This document shows positions 16,435 to 25,164 of a DNA stretch of 64,000 nt, in pieces. The stretch spans positions 1-64,000 of the forward strand of contig NZ_JAGPXL010000017.1 in the NCBI RefSeq assembly GCF_018070565.1, read 5' to 3'. How positions within the stretch are numbered: position 1 is the first letter of the stretch; the number at the start of each line of letters is the position of its first letter. The stretch comes from Streptomyces sp. B93. Its GTDB lineage: Bacteria; Actinomycetota; Actinomycetes; Streptomycetales; Streptomycetaceae. Below the pieces are notes generated by a model. The model was not told the DNA's origin, searched no databases, and worked only from the letters and a program-made list of their open reading frames with translations. The position numbers and the translations under genes are program-made.

Positions 16435-17229
16435 TCAGACGAAGGCGAGCTTGTAGACGCCCGCCGCGATGGCGCCGCCGATCAGCGGTCCGGCGACCGG
16501 GACCCAGGCGTAGCTCCAGTCGGAACCGCCCTTGTTGGGCAGCGGGAGGAGGGCGTGCACGATACGCGGGCCCAGGTCACGGGCCGGGTTGATGGCGTAC
16601 CCGGTCGGCCCGCCCAGGGAGAGGCCGATGCCGACGACGACCAGTGCGGTGATCAGTGCGCCGAGGGTGCCCAGGCCGTTGCCCTCGTCGTTCAGGCCCT
16701 GCGTGAGCACCGCGATCACCAGTACGAAGGTGCCGATGATCTCCGTGGCGAGGTTCTGCACCGCGTGACGGATCTCCGGGCCGGTGGAGAAGACGCCCAG
16801 GACCGGGCCCGCGCCCTTCTCCTGCGCCTCGACGGCCTTGGCGGTGGTGGCCTGCGCGCCCGGCCCGCCGACGATCTCCTTGTCGGTGAGGTGGGCCTGG
16901 AACTGGCCGTAGTAGGCGAGCCAGACCAGGGTCGCGCCGATCATGGCGCCGAGGAGCTGTCCGGCCCAGTAGGTGGGGACGTCGCCCCACTCGCCGTCCT
17001 TGATCGCGATGCCGAGCGTGACCGCCGGGTTCAGGTGGGCGCCGGACAGCGGCGCGCTGGTGTAGACGGCCGTGAGGACCGCGAAGCCCCACCCGAAGGT
17101 GATCGCGAGCCAGCCGGCGTTACGGGCCTTGGAGGCCTTGAGAACCACGGCGGCCACCACACCACCGCCGAGGAGGATGAGTATGGCGGTACCGATGGTC
17201 TCGCCGATGAAGATGTCGGAGCTGGACAC
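16435..17229 (-). CDS. glpF: Glycerol uptake facilitator (aquaglyceroporin)
   Basis: Membrane channel for glycerol entry, MIP family, 264 aa with six predicted membrane segments. Both pore motifs are present: SGAHLNPAVTLG and YAINPARDLGPR. The Asp after the second NPAR is the residue that marks glycerol channels over water channels. Start GTG at 17229 with an AGGAGT site just upstream; the longer frame to 17367 would run through the operator region. First gene of the operon, transcribed from the region carrying a GylR site at 17352-17374. Confidence 0.93.
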   Translation of the reverse strand: MSSSDIFIGETIGTAILILLGGGVVAAVVLKASKARNAGWLAITFGWGFAVLTAVYTSAPLSGAHLNPAVTLGIAIKDGEWGDVPTYWAGQLLGAMIGATLVWLAYYGQFQAHLTDKEIVGGPGAQATTAKAVEAQEKGAGPVLGVFSTGPEIRHAVQNLATEIIGTFVLVIAVLTQGLNDEGNGLGTLGALITALVVVGIGLSLGGPTGYAINPARDLGPRIVHALLPLPNKGGSDWSYAWVPVAGPLIGGAIAAGVYKLAFV

Positions 17230-17351
17230 CCGCGACTCCTTTGTCCTTCGTCCAGGGGAAGCCGAACCCCGGTTCCCGACTGGGGTTCGCGTGCCCTCGG
17301 GGTGAGGGCGATGCCGGCCCTTGGCGTTGTCACACTCTAACGTGTATTGCC

Positions 17352-17374
17352 GGTAGGTGTTCGACAATGCCGAC
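17352..17374. promoter_or_regulatory. GylR operator upstream of glpF
   Basis: Contains GTTCGACAATGCCGACC (17358-17374), a near-palindrome GTTCG-N7-CGACC. An almost identical element occurs upstream of gylR (18461-18483), where on the minus strand it reads GTTCGACATTGCCGAAC. Fifteen of 17 positions agree. IclR-family regulators bind such sites, and GylR controls both units in S. coelicolor. Confidence 0.7.
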
Positions 17375-17531
17375 CGATGGACGGGAGTCTTGCTCCGGCG
17401 TTACACGCACGTCAAGAGTTCTGTTGTGGAAAGCGCGATCGTTATTGATCCCTGCGGATCGCCGGTCTTTTGTGTGTGATCGTGTGGGTTATGGGCACCT
17501 TCGCACCTTATGTGCATCCGAGCGTACGACC

Positions 17532-17563
17532 GAGGCCGGAACGGCGTCCGCCGTCCCGGCCTC
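17532..17563. terminator. Terminator of gylR
   Basis: 8-bp outer stem (17532-17539 with 17556-17563) continued after one mismatch by a 6-bp inner stem (17541-17546 with 17549-17554). Confidence 0.65.
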
Positions 17564-17598
17564 TCCCGCGTGCTGTGCGCGTGTGACGTATGCGCCGG

Positions 17599-18363
17599 TC
17601 AGAACCGCCCGGCGCCCAGGTCCCGGGAGACCGCGCGGGCGCAGTCCCGGACCGCGGCGATCAGCTCCGGCCGCAGCTCACCGTCCCGGCAGACCCGCTC
17701 CACGGCCCCCGTGATGCCCACCGAGCCCACCGGCATCCGGCGCCGGTCGTGGATCGGCGCGGCGATGGACGCGACGCCCTCCCAGGTCTCCTCCACGTCG
17801 GCGGCGTACCCACGCGCGCGTGTCACGTCGAGGAGCTGCTCGAAGGCCTCCAGGTCGCACACCGTGCGCTCCGTGAACGCCTTGCGGTCGGCCTCCAGCG
17901 CCTCGCTGTGCGCGACCGGGTCGTAGGCCGACAGCACCTTGCCCAGCGCCGTGGAGTGCAGCGGCTGCATCGCCCCGATCTCTAGCACCTGCCGGCTGTC
18001 GTCCGGGCGGAAGACGTGGTGCACGATCAGCACGCCGTGCTGGTGCAGCACCCCCAGGTGGACGCTCTCGCCGCTGGAGCGGGCCAGGTCGTCGGTCCAG
18101 ACCAGGGCGCGCGCCCGTAGCTCGTGCACGTCGAGGTACGTGGTGCCCAGGCGCAGCAGCTCCGCGCCCAGCTGGTAGCGCCCGGAGGTCTCGTCCTGTT
18201 CGACGAAGCCCTCCTGCTGGAGGGTGCGCAGGATGCCGTGCGCGGTCCCCTTGGCCAGCCCCAGGGACGAGGCGATGTCCGACAGGCCCAGCCGCCGCTC
18301 GCCGCCCGCGAGCAGCCGCAGCATCGCGGCCGCCCGTTCGAGCGACTGGATGTTCCGTGCCAT
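17599..18363 (-). CDS. gylR: IclR-family glycerol operon regulator
   Basis: Glycerol-responsive transcriptional repressor, 254 aa. N-terminal winged HTH (SLERAAAMLRLLAGGERRLG, then SDIASSLGLAKGTAHGILRT) is followed by an IclR effector domain with LHSTALGKVLSAYDP and GVASIAAPIHDRRRMPVGSVG. It sits just upstream of glpFKD and in the same orientation, as in S. coelicolor. There GylR represses the operon and its own gene, with glycerol 3-phosphate as likely inducer. ATG start at 18363. Matching operator candidates lie upstream of gylR and glpF, and a terminator separates the two units. Confidence 0.93.
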   Translation of the reverse strand: MARNIQSLERAAAMLRLLAGGERRLGLSDIASSLGLAKGTAHGILRTLQQEGFVEQDETSGRYQLGAELLRLGTTYLDVHELRARALVWTDDLARSSGESVHLGVLHQHGVLIVHHVFRPDDSRQVLEIGAMQPLHSTALGKVLSAYDPVAHSEALEADRKAFTERTVCDLEAFEQLLDVTRARGYAADVEETWEGVASIAAPIHDRRRMPVGSVGITGAVERVCRDGELRPELIAAVRDCARAVSRDLGAGRF

Positions 18364-18687
18364 CGCCGTCCTGCCTCCGTCCCCTTCGACCGCCGCGTCG
18401 CGGTGGTGCGCGGCCCCATGGATGGCGTCGAGCACCGCCGCGCCGACCGTCGCTGCCGCCGTTCGGCAATGTCGAACACTACCGGTCGATGCCGACCTCC
18501 CGCCAATGGTCGGCCCGGTTCCGTCGTGACCGACCGACGCATACGAGCCGCCCGCCATCCTCGTCCGTGTCGTGGACGGCCTGACGGCGGGGCCCCGGTC
18601 CCGGCTACCCTGGCGGCGTGCGTCCACTGGGAAAAGACCAGACGTGGGCGCAAAGCCGACAGCCGTCGCACTCCAGGGAGCCCGTTC
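18364..18687. other. gylR / metH divergent intergenic region
   Basis: 324 bp. It contains the gylR operator candidate at 18461-18483. I looked for a cobalamin or SAM riboswitch ahead of metH and saw no recognisable conserved core. No credible gene. Confidence 0.5.
18461..18483. promoter_or_regulatory. GylR operator upstream of gylR
   Basis: GTTCGGCAATGTCGAAC (18461-18477) is a 17-bp inverted repeat with perfect 5-bp arms GTTCG/CGAAC, followed by ACTACC. It matches the site upstream of glpF, and lies about 100 bp before the gylR start, fitting autorepression. Confidence 0.7.
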
Positions 18688-21600
18688 ATGGCCTCGTTGC
18701 CGCAGAACCCGTCCGCCGCCGACAGCCGCACCCGCGCGTCCGCCCTCCGCCAGGCCCTCGCCAGCCGAGTGGTGGTGGCCGACGGGGCGATGGGGACGAT
18801 GTTGCAGGCCCAGGAGCCCACACTCGACGACTTCCAGCAGCTGGAGGGCTGCAACGAGGTCCTCAACGTCACCCGCCCCGACATCGTCCGCACGGTGCAC
18901 GCCGCGTACTTCGACGCGGGCGTGGACTGCGTGGAGACCAACACCTTCGGCGCCAATCTCTCCGCGCTCGGCGAGTACGACATCGCCGCCCGCGTCGGCG
19001 AACTCTCCGAGGCCGGCGCGCGCATCGCCCGCGAGGTGGCCGACGAGTACACCGCCGCCACCGGCCGGCAGCGCTGGGTGCTCGGCTCCATGGGCCCCGG
19101 CACCAAGCTGCCCACCCTCGGCCACACCACCTTCGCCGCGATCCGCGACGCCTACCAGAGCAACGCCGAAGGGCTGCTCGCGGGCGGCGCCGACGCGCTG
19201 CTCGTGGAGACCACCCAGGACCTCCTCCAGACCAAGGCCTCCGTCATCGCCGCCCGCCGGGCGATGGAGACGGCCGGGTACGACGTACCGCTGATCGTGT
19301 CGGTCACCGTGGAGACCACCGGCACCATGCTGCTCGGCTCGGAGATCGGCGCCGCCCTGACGGCGCTGGAACCCCTCGGCATCGACATGATCGGCCTGAA
19401 CTGCGCCACCGGCCCCGCCGAGATGAGCGAGCACCTGCGCTTCCTCGCCCGCCACTCCCGCATCCCGCTGTCCTGCATGCCGAACGCCGGACTGCCGGTG
19501 CTGACCTCGGACGGCGCCCACTACCCGCTGGGCGCGCCCGAGCTGGCCGACGCCCAGGAGAACTTCGTACGCGACTACGGACTGTCCCTGGTCGGCGGCT
19601 GCTGCGGCACCACCCCCGAACACCTGCGGCAGGTCGTCGAGCGGGTCCGGGACCTCACCCCCGCCGAGCGCAGCCCCCGCCCCGAGCCGGGCGCCGCCTC
19701 CCTCTACCAGTCGGTGCCGTTCCGGCAGGACACCTCCTACCTCGCGATCGGTGAGCGCACCAACGCCAACGGGTCCAAGAAGTTCCGCGAGGCCATGCTG
19801 GAGGGCCGCTGGGACGACTGTGTGGAGATGGCCCGCGAGCAGATCCGCGAGGGCGCGCACATGCTCGACCTGTGCGTGGACTACGTGGGCCGCGACGGCG
19901 TCGCCGACATGGAGGAACTGGCGGGCCGCTTCGCCACCGCCTCCACCCTGCCGATCGTGCTGGACTCCACCGAGGTCGACGTCATCCGGGCCGGTCTGGA
20001 GAAGCTCGGCGGCCGCGCCGTGATCAACTCCGTCAACTACGAGGACGGCGACGGCCCCGAGTCCCGCTTCGCCAAGGTCACCGAGCTGGCCCGTGAGCAC
20101 GGCGCCGCGCTCATCGCCCTCACCATCGACGAGGAGGGCCAGGCCCGCACCGCCGAGAAGAAGGTCGAGATCGCCGAACGGCTGATCGAGGACCTGACCG
20201 GCAACTGGGGCATCCACGAGTCGGACATCCTCATCGACTGTCTGACCTTCACCATCTGCACCGGCCAGGAGGAGTCCCGTCGCGACGGCATCGCCACCAT
20301 CGAGGCCATCCGCGAACTCAAGCGCCGCCACCCCGAGGTGCAGACCACCCTCGGCCTGTCGAACATCTCCTTCGGCCTCAACCCGGCCGCCCGGATCCTG
20401 CTCAACTCCGTCTTCCTCGACGAGTGCGTCAAGGCGGGCCTGGACTCCGCGATCGTGCACGCCAGCAAGATCCTGCCGATCGCCCGCTTCAGCGAGGAAG
20501 AGGTCACCACCGCCCTCGACCTCATCCACGACCGCCGCTCCGAGGGCTACGACCCGCTCCAGAAGCTGATGGCCCTGTTCGAGGGCGCCACCGCCAAGTC
20601 CCTGAAGGCGGGCAAGGCCGAGGAGCTGGCTGCGCTGCCGCTGGAGGAACGCCTCAAGCGGCGCATCATCGACGGCGAACGCAACGGCCTGGAGGCCGAC
20701 CTCGACGCCGCCCTGACGGAGCGTCCGGCGCTCGACATCGTCAACGACACCCTCCTGGACGGCATGAAGGTCGTCGGCGAACTCTTCGGCTCCGGCCAGA
20801 TGCAGCTGCCGTTCGTCCTCCAGTCCGCCGAGGTCATGAAGACCGCCGTGGCCTACCTCGAACCGCACATGGAGAAGGTCGAGGGCACCGAGGGCAAGGG
20901 CACCATCGTCCTCGCCACCGTCCGCGGCGACGTCCACGACATCGGCAAGAACCTCGTCGACATCATCCTGTCCAACAACGGCTACAACGTCGTCAACCTC
21001 GGCATCAAGCAGCCCGTCTCCGCGATCCTGGACGCCGCCGAGGAACACCGCGCCGACGTCATCGGGATGTCCGGACTCCTCGTCAAGTCCACCGTGATCA
21101 TGAAGGAGAACCTGGAGGAGCTGAACGCCCGCGGCCTCGCCTCCGGTTACCCCGTCATCCTCGGCGGCGCCGCCCTGACCCGCGCCTACGTCGAGCAGGA
21201 CCTGTACGAGATCTACGAGGGCGAGGTCCGCTACGCCCGCGACGCCTTCGAGGGCCTGCGCCTGATGGACGCCCTGATCGGCGTCAAGCGGGGCGTGCCC
21301 GGCGCGAAGCTCCCCGAGCTGCGCCAGCGCCGGGTCCGCGCGGCCACCGTGGAGACCGAGGAGCGCCCGGAGGAGGGCCACGTGCGCTCCGACGTCGCCA
21401 CCGACAACCCGGTCCCCACACCGCCGTTCTGGGACAGCCGCATCGTCAAGGGCATCCAGCTCAAGGAGTACGCCTCCTGGCTCGACGAGGGCGCCCTCTT
21501 CAAGGGCCAGTGGGGCCTGAAGCAGGCCCGCACCGGCGAGGGCCCCAGCTACGAGGAGCTGGTGGAGACCGAGGGCCGCCCCCGGCTGCGCGGGCTGCTG

Positions 21601-22206
21601 GACCGGCTCCAGACGGAGAACCTGCTGGAGGCGGCCGTGGTCTACGGCTACTTCCCGTGCGTCTCCAAGGACGACGACCTGATCATCCTGGACGAACAGG
21701 GCAACGAGCGCACCCGCTTCACCTTCCCGCGCCAGCGCCGCGGCCGCCGGCTGTGCCTGGCGGACTTCTTCCGCCCCGAGGAGTCCGGCGAGACGGACGT
21801 CGTCGGCTTCCAGGTCGTCACCGTCGGCTCCCGGATCGGCGAGGAGACCGCACGCCTGTTCGCATCGGACTCCTACCGTGACTACCTCGAACTCCACGGT
21901 CTGTCCGTCCAGCTCGCCGAGGCCCTCGCCGAGTACTGGCACGCGCGCGTACGCGCCGAACTCGGCTTCTCCGGCGAGGACCCCGCCGCCATGGAGGACA
22001 TGTTCGCCCTGAAGTACCGCGGCGCCCGCTTCTCCCTCGGCTACGGGGCCTGCCCCGACCTGGAGGACCGCGCGAAGATCGCCGACCTGCTCCAGCCCGA
22101 ACGCATCGGCGTGCACCTCTCCGAGGAGTTCCAGCTCCACCCCGAACAGTCCACCGACGCCATCGTCATCCACCACCCGGAGGCCAAGTACTTCAACGCA
22201 CGATGA
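18688..22206 (+). CDS. metH: Cobalamin-dependent methionine synthase
   Basis: Transfers the methyl group of 5-methyltetrahydrofolate to homocysteine through cobalamin, in the cytosol. 1172 aa with all four modules in order. The homocysteine domain (1-330) has zinc ligands in GLNCATGP and GGCCGTTPEHL. The pterin-binding domain (about 345-620) includes IGERTNANGSKKF. The cobalamin module has GDVHDIGKN (axial His750) and MSGLLVKST. The C-terminal reactivation domain has RGARFSLGYGACPDLEDR. ATG at 18688 with GGGAG RBS. Monocistronic, with no partner reductase nearby. Confidence 0.96.
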   Translation: MASLPQNPSAADSRTRASALRQALASRVVVADGAMGTMLQAQEPTLDDFQQLEGCNEVLNVTRPDIVRTVHAAYFDAGVDCVETNTFGANLSALGEYDIAARVGELSEAGARIAREVADEYTAATGRQRWVLGSMGPGTKLPTLGHTTFAAIRDAYQSNAEGLLAGGADALLVETTQDLLQTKASVIAARRAMETAGYDVPLIVSVTVETTGTMLLGSEIGAALTALEPLGIDMIGLNCATGPAEMSEHLRFLARHSRIPLSCMPNAGLPVLTSDGAHYPLGAPELADAQENFVRDYGLSLVGGCCGTTPEHLRQVVERVRDLTPAERSPRPEPGAASLYQSVPFRQDTSYLAIGERTNANGSKKFREAMLEGRWDDCVEMAREQIREGAHMLDLCVDYVGRDGVADMEELAGRFATASTLPIVLDSTEVDVIRAGLEKLGGRAVINSVNYEDGDGPESRFAKVTELAREHGAALIALTIDEEGQARTAEKKVEIAERLIEDLTGNWGIHESDILIDCLTFTICTGQEESRRDGIATIEAIRELKRRHPEVQTTLGLSNISFGLNPAARILLNSVFLDECVKAGLDSAIVHASKILPIARFSEEEVTTALDLIHDRRSEGYDPLQKLMALFEGATAKSLKAGKAEELAALPLEERLKRRIIDGERNGLEADLDAALTERPALDIVNDTLLDGMKVVGELFGSGQMQLPFVLQSAEVMKTAVAYLEPHMEKVEGTEGKGTIVLATVRGDVHDIGKNLVDIILSNNGYNVVNLGIKQPVSAILDAAEEHRADVIGMSGLLVKSTVIMKENLEELNARGLASGYPVILGGAALTRAYVEQDLYEIYEGEVRYARDAFEGLRLMDALIGVKRGVPGAKLPELRQRRVRAATVETEERPEEGHVRSDVATDNPVPTPPFWDSRIVKGIQLKEYASWLDEGALFKGQWGLKQARTGEGPSYEELVETEGRPRLRGLLDRLQTENLLEAAVVYGYFPCVSKDDDLIILDEQGNERTRFTFPRQRRGRRLCLADFFRPEESGETDVVGFQVVTVGSRIGEETARLFASDSYRDYLELHGLSVQLAEALAEYWHARVRAELGFSGEDPAAMEDMFALKYRGARFSLGYGACPDLEDRAKIADLLQPERIGVHLSEEFQLHPEQSTDAIVIHHPEAKYFNAR

Positions 22207-22270
22207 CCGCACGCCCCGGGGCGCACGACACACCGTGACGCGTCTCACCGCACGCTGATCGGATCCGTCG

Positions 22271-22276
22271 TACAAT
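22271..22276 (+). promoter_or_regulatory. -10 element TACAAT upstream of the HAD phosphatase
   Basis: TACAAT is a strong Streptomyces-type -10 hexamer, 73 nt before the ATG at 22349. No convincing -35 precedes it at 16-18 bp. The hairpin at 22295-22322 would fall in the leader. Confidence 0.45.
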
Positions 22277-22294
22277 GGTCGGTCCACTGCTTGC

Positions 22295-22322
22295 AGGCCG
22301 GTTCCCGTTCGGGAGCCGGCCT
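22295..22322. terminator. Hairpin between metH and the HAD phosphatase gene
   Basis: 12-bp stem with one G-U pair (22295-22306 with 22311-22322) and a GTTC loop. It may terminate metH, but it also lies downstream of a TACAAT element and just before the RBS, so it could be a leader hairpin of the next gene. Confidence 0.55.
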
Positions 22323-22348
22323 GTGCGTCCCCAGAAGGAGGTCTGTGG

Positions 22349-23050
22349 ATGACGACCACGATCCCCGCGCTCAGCACCCGCACGGGCGAGGGCTCCGCCC
22401 TCCAGGCGGTGCTCCTCGACATGGACGGCACCCTGGTGGACACCGAGGGATTCTGGTGGGACGTCGAAGTCGAGGTCTTCGCCGCCCTCGGTCACACGCT
22501 CGACGACTCCTGGCGCCATGTCGTGGTCGGCGGCCCCATGAGCCGCAGCGCCGGATTCCTCATCGAGGCCACCGGCGCCGACATCACCCTCGCCGAACTC
22601 ACCGTCCTGCTCAACGACGGCTTCGAGGACCGCATCGACCGCACCCTGCCGCTGATGCCCGGCGCCGCCCGGCTGCTCGCCGAACTGGCCGCGCACGAGA
22701 TGCCCACCGCCCTGGTGTCCGCCTCCCACCGGCGCATCATCGACCGCGTCCTCACCTCGCTCGGCCCGCGCCACTTCGCGCTGACCGTCGCCGGTGACGA
22801 GGTGCCCCGCACCAAGCCGTACCCCGACCCGTATCTGCACGCCGCCGCCGGACTCGGCGTGGATCCGGCCAGATGCGCGGTGGTCGAGGACACCGCCACC
22901 GGTGTCGCCGCGGCCGAGGCGGCCGGATGCCATGTGGTGGCCGTTCCCTCCGTGGCCCCCATCGCCCCCGCCGACCGGCGCACCGTCGTGTCCTCCCTGG
23001 AAGAGGTCGACCTGGCATTTCTGCGGGGCCTTGTGACGCAAATGCGCTAG
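22349..23050 (+). CDS. HAD-family phosphatase (beta-phosphoglucomutase-like)
   Basis: A 233-aa haloacid dehalogenase-superfamily hydrolase acting on a phosphorylated small molecule. Motif I is LLDMDGTLVDTE with nucleophile Asp24 and acid Asp26. Motif II is ALVSASHRR, motif III Lys lies in VPRTKPYPDPYL, and motif IV is CAVVEDTATGVAAAEAAG. The helical cap between motifs I and II puts it in the phosphoglycolate phosphatase / beta-phosphoglucomutase group. The extra N-terminal 20 residues are not conserved. Excellent RBS AAGGAGG precedes the ATG. Substrate unknown. Confidence 0.9.
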   Translation: MTTTIPALSTRTGEGSALQAVLLDMDGTLVDTEGFWWDVEVEVFAALGHTLDDSWRHVVVGGPMSRSAGFLIEATGADITLAELTVLLNDGFEDRIDRTLPLMPGAARLLAELAAHEMPTALVSASHRRIIDRVLTSLGPRHFALTVAGDEVPRTKPYPDPYLHAAAGLGVDPARCAVVEDTATGVAAAEAAGCHVVAVPSVAPIAPADRRTVVSSLEEVDLAFLRGLVTQMR

Positions 23051-23482
23051 GTGTTCACCCACCGTGCAGAGTCGATAGGGTGCGAATTCATCCGCCGTCA
23101 CCGCCCGGTGTACGCAAAGGAATTCGACCCTGCCGGATGGCCGAATTCCGGTCCGCGGCCCCACGGTCGAAGGTGTGACGTTCGCCACCTGTCCACGGGT
23201 CGACACCCGGACCCGCATGTGCTTCGCACCCCCGAACGGCAGGCCTCGCCGTGCCCTTGTGTCCCGTTTGGTGGGAGCCTGCACGAATCCTTCCCCTGTC
23301 GGGTTTTCGGTCTGTCCACGCCCGGTTTCACAGCGTGATGAGCCCTCAACTCCGGTGGCTGTGAACGCCGCTGCGAGCGCGGACTAATCTCGTCGCGAGA
23401 AACCACACCCCCGACCACGTGGAACGGCTGCGCCACCCCTGTATGCCGGATACACGGACTTGACATCTGGAGAAACTCGAGC
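23051..23482. other. Intergenic region before the binding-protein genes
   Basis: 432 bp without a supportable gene. Features seen are a small TGTAT-GCCGG-ATACA inverted repeat (23440-23454) and TTGACA (23459-23464), only about 20 bp before the start codon and so too close to act as a -35 for this gene. The region is less G+C-biased than coding DNA and has no long frame with Streptomyces codon use. Confidence 0.5.
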
Positions 23483-25084
23483 ATGAACCGCAAGACTTTG
23501 GTGCTGCCGACCGTCGTCGGCCTGCTCGCACCGGTGCTGGTCGCCTGCGGCGGGTCCGACAGCGGCAGCGGCTCGGACGCGATCGTCGTCGGCACCACGG
23601 ACGGGTTCATCGCCTCGGAGGAAGCCCCCGCCCCGATCGACCCCGCCTACGCCTACGACGTCGGCACCTGGAACATCCTGCGCCAGACCGTGCAGACCCT
23701 GATGGTCCAGCCCCGCGGCGACGGCGAACCCGTCCCCGAGGCCGCCGAGAGCTGCTCCTTCACCGACGCGGGCAACGAGCGGTACGTCTGCGAGCTGCGC
23801 GAGGGCCTCAAGTTCTCCAACGGTGACAAGATCACCGCCGAGGACGTCAAGTACTCCATCGACCGCGCCCGCGCCATCAAGGCCGACAGCGGCGTCTTCG
23901 CCCTGCTCTCCACCATCGACACCGTCGAGACCAAGGGCGACCGCGAGGTGATCTTCCACCTCAACACCGCGGACGCCACCTTCCCGTACAAGCTGTCCAC
24001 CCCGGTCGCGGGCATCGTGAACCCCGGCACCTACGCCGAGGACAAGCTGCTCGACGGCTTCAAGGTCGCGGGCTCCGGCCCGTACACCCTCGACGCCGAG
24101 GAGAAGGACGGCAAGCTCGTCAAGGCCGTCTTCACCAAGAACCCCAACTACAAGGGGACCCTCGAGGTGAAGAACGACAAGGTCGAACTGCGCTCGTTCG
24201 CCGACGCCGACGCCATGGGCGACGCGCTCGAGACGGGCGACATCCAGCTGATGACCCGCACCATGACGCCGCAGCAGATCCAGGAGCTGTCCACCGGCTC
24301 CAACGAGGACATCGACCTCGTCGACATGCCCGGCCTGGAGATCCGCTACCTCGCCTTCAACACCGACGACCCGGCCGTGAAGTCCAAGGCCGTCCGCCAG
24401 GCCATGGCCCAGATCGTCAACCGCGACGAACTCGTCACCCAGGTCTACGGCTCCCAGGCCGAACCCCTGTACTCGCTGGTCCCGGCGAGCATCACCGGCC
24501 ACACCAACGCGTTCTTCAACACCTACGGCGACCCCAACGTCAACAAGGCGCGCTCCCTCCTCACCGAGGCCGACATCACCACCCCGGTGAAGATGACGCT
24601 GTACTACACCACCGACCACTACGGTGCCGCCACCAAGGACGAGTTCGAGGTCCTCCAGAAGCAGCTCAACGACAGCGGTCTGTTCGACGTCAGCATCAAG
24701 GGCGCCCCCTGGGACACCTTCCGCCCCGCCGAGAAGAAGGGCGAGTACGAGGTCTACGGCATGGGCTGGTTCCCCGACTTCCCCGACGCCGACAACTACC
24801 TCGCGCCCTTCCTCGACGCCGACAACTTCCTCGGCTCGCCCTACGCCAACAGCCAGATCCGCAACACCCTGATCCCGCAGTCGCGCCGTGAGGCCGACCG
24901 CATCGCCGCCGTGGAGAGCCTGTCCGACATCCAGGACATCGTTGCCGACGACGTGCCCGTCCTGCCGCTGTGGCAGGGCAAGCAGTACATCGCCGCCCGC
25001 GACGGCATCACCGGCGCCGCCTACGCGCTCAACTCCTCCTCCACGCTCCAGCTGTGGGAGCTGGGCCGCGGTGTGAGCGGCTGA
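23483..25084 (+). CDS. Peptide/oligopeptide-binding lipoprotein of an ABC importer
   Basis: A 533-aa extracytoplasmic solute-binding protein, family 5 (OppA/DppA type). It has a lipoprotein signal peptide with lipobox LVAC (Cys22) followed by GGSDSGSGS. Family hallmarks are LREGLKFSNGDKITAEDVKYSIDRA, KVAGSGPYTLDA and VRQAMAQIVNRDELV. Expected to bind peptides or similar ligands at the outer membrane face. No permease or ATPase gene is adjacent. The next gene is a paralogue, so the pair looks like a duplication serving a transporter encoded elsewhere. A hairpin separates the two. Confidence 0.9.
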   Translation: MNRKTLVLPTVVGLLAPVLVACGGSDSGSGSDAIVVGTTDGFIASEEAPAPIDPAYAYDVGTWNILRQTVQTLMVQPRGDGEPVPEAAESCSFTDAGNERYVCELREGLKFSNGDKITAEDVKYSIDRARAIKADSGVFALLSTIDTVETKGDREVIFHLNTADATFPYKLSTPVAGIVNPGTYAEDKLLDGFKVAGSGPYTLDAEEKDGKLVKAVFTKNPNYKGTLEVKNDKVELRSFADADAMGDALETGDIQLMTRTMTPQQIQELSTGSNEDIDLVDMPGLEIRYLAFNTDDPAVKSKAVRQAMAQIVNRDELVTQVYGSQAEPLYSLVPASITGHTNAFFNTYGDPNVNKARSLLTEADITTPVKMTLYYTTDHYGAATKDEFEVLQKQLNDSGLFDVSIKGAPWDTFRPAEKKGEYEVYGMGWFPDFPDADNYLAPFLDADNFLGSPYANSQIRNTLIPQSRREADRIAAVESLSDIQDIVADDVPVLPLWQGKQYIAARDGITGAAYALNSSSTLQLWELGRGVSG

Positions 25085-25100
25085 CGCCGAACAACCCCCC

Positions 25101-25127
25101 CCGGGGCCCTCACTCAGAGGGCTCCGG
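25101..25127 (+). terminator. Terminator or attenuator between the two binding-protein genes
   Basis: 11-bp stem with one G-U pair (25101-25111 with 25117-25127), 5-nt loop, followed by TTCTG. It may reduce read-through into the second gene. Confidence 0.6.
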
Positions 25128-25164
25128 TTCTGCACGTCCTGCCCCGAAGACAAGGCACACGCAC

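Larger units (their letters stand above)
17230..17598. other. glpF promoter region and gylR 3' region
   Basis: 369 bp between gylR and glpF on the minus strand. It holds the GylR operator candidate (17352-17374) and the gylR terminator (17532-17563). The stretch 17400-17520 is noticeably A/T-richer than its surroundings, as expected of a promoter. I see no credible coding sequence in it. Confidence 0.6.

Noticed and set aside
18364..18687. Possible cobalamin or SAM riboswitch before metH
   Set aside because: No recognisable conserved core or long leader structure was seen; covariance-model search would be needed to reopen this.
17599..22443. A 1614-codon open frame on the minus strand running antisense through metH
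   Set aside because: It is the high-GC shadow of metH joined to the real gylR frame. Only 17599-18363 encodes recognisable protein; the rest has no family features.
23440..23464. TGTAT/ATACA inverted repeat and TTGACA near the first binding-protein gene
   Set aside because: Too short or too near the start codon to call an operator or promoter with confidence.
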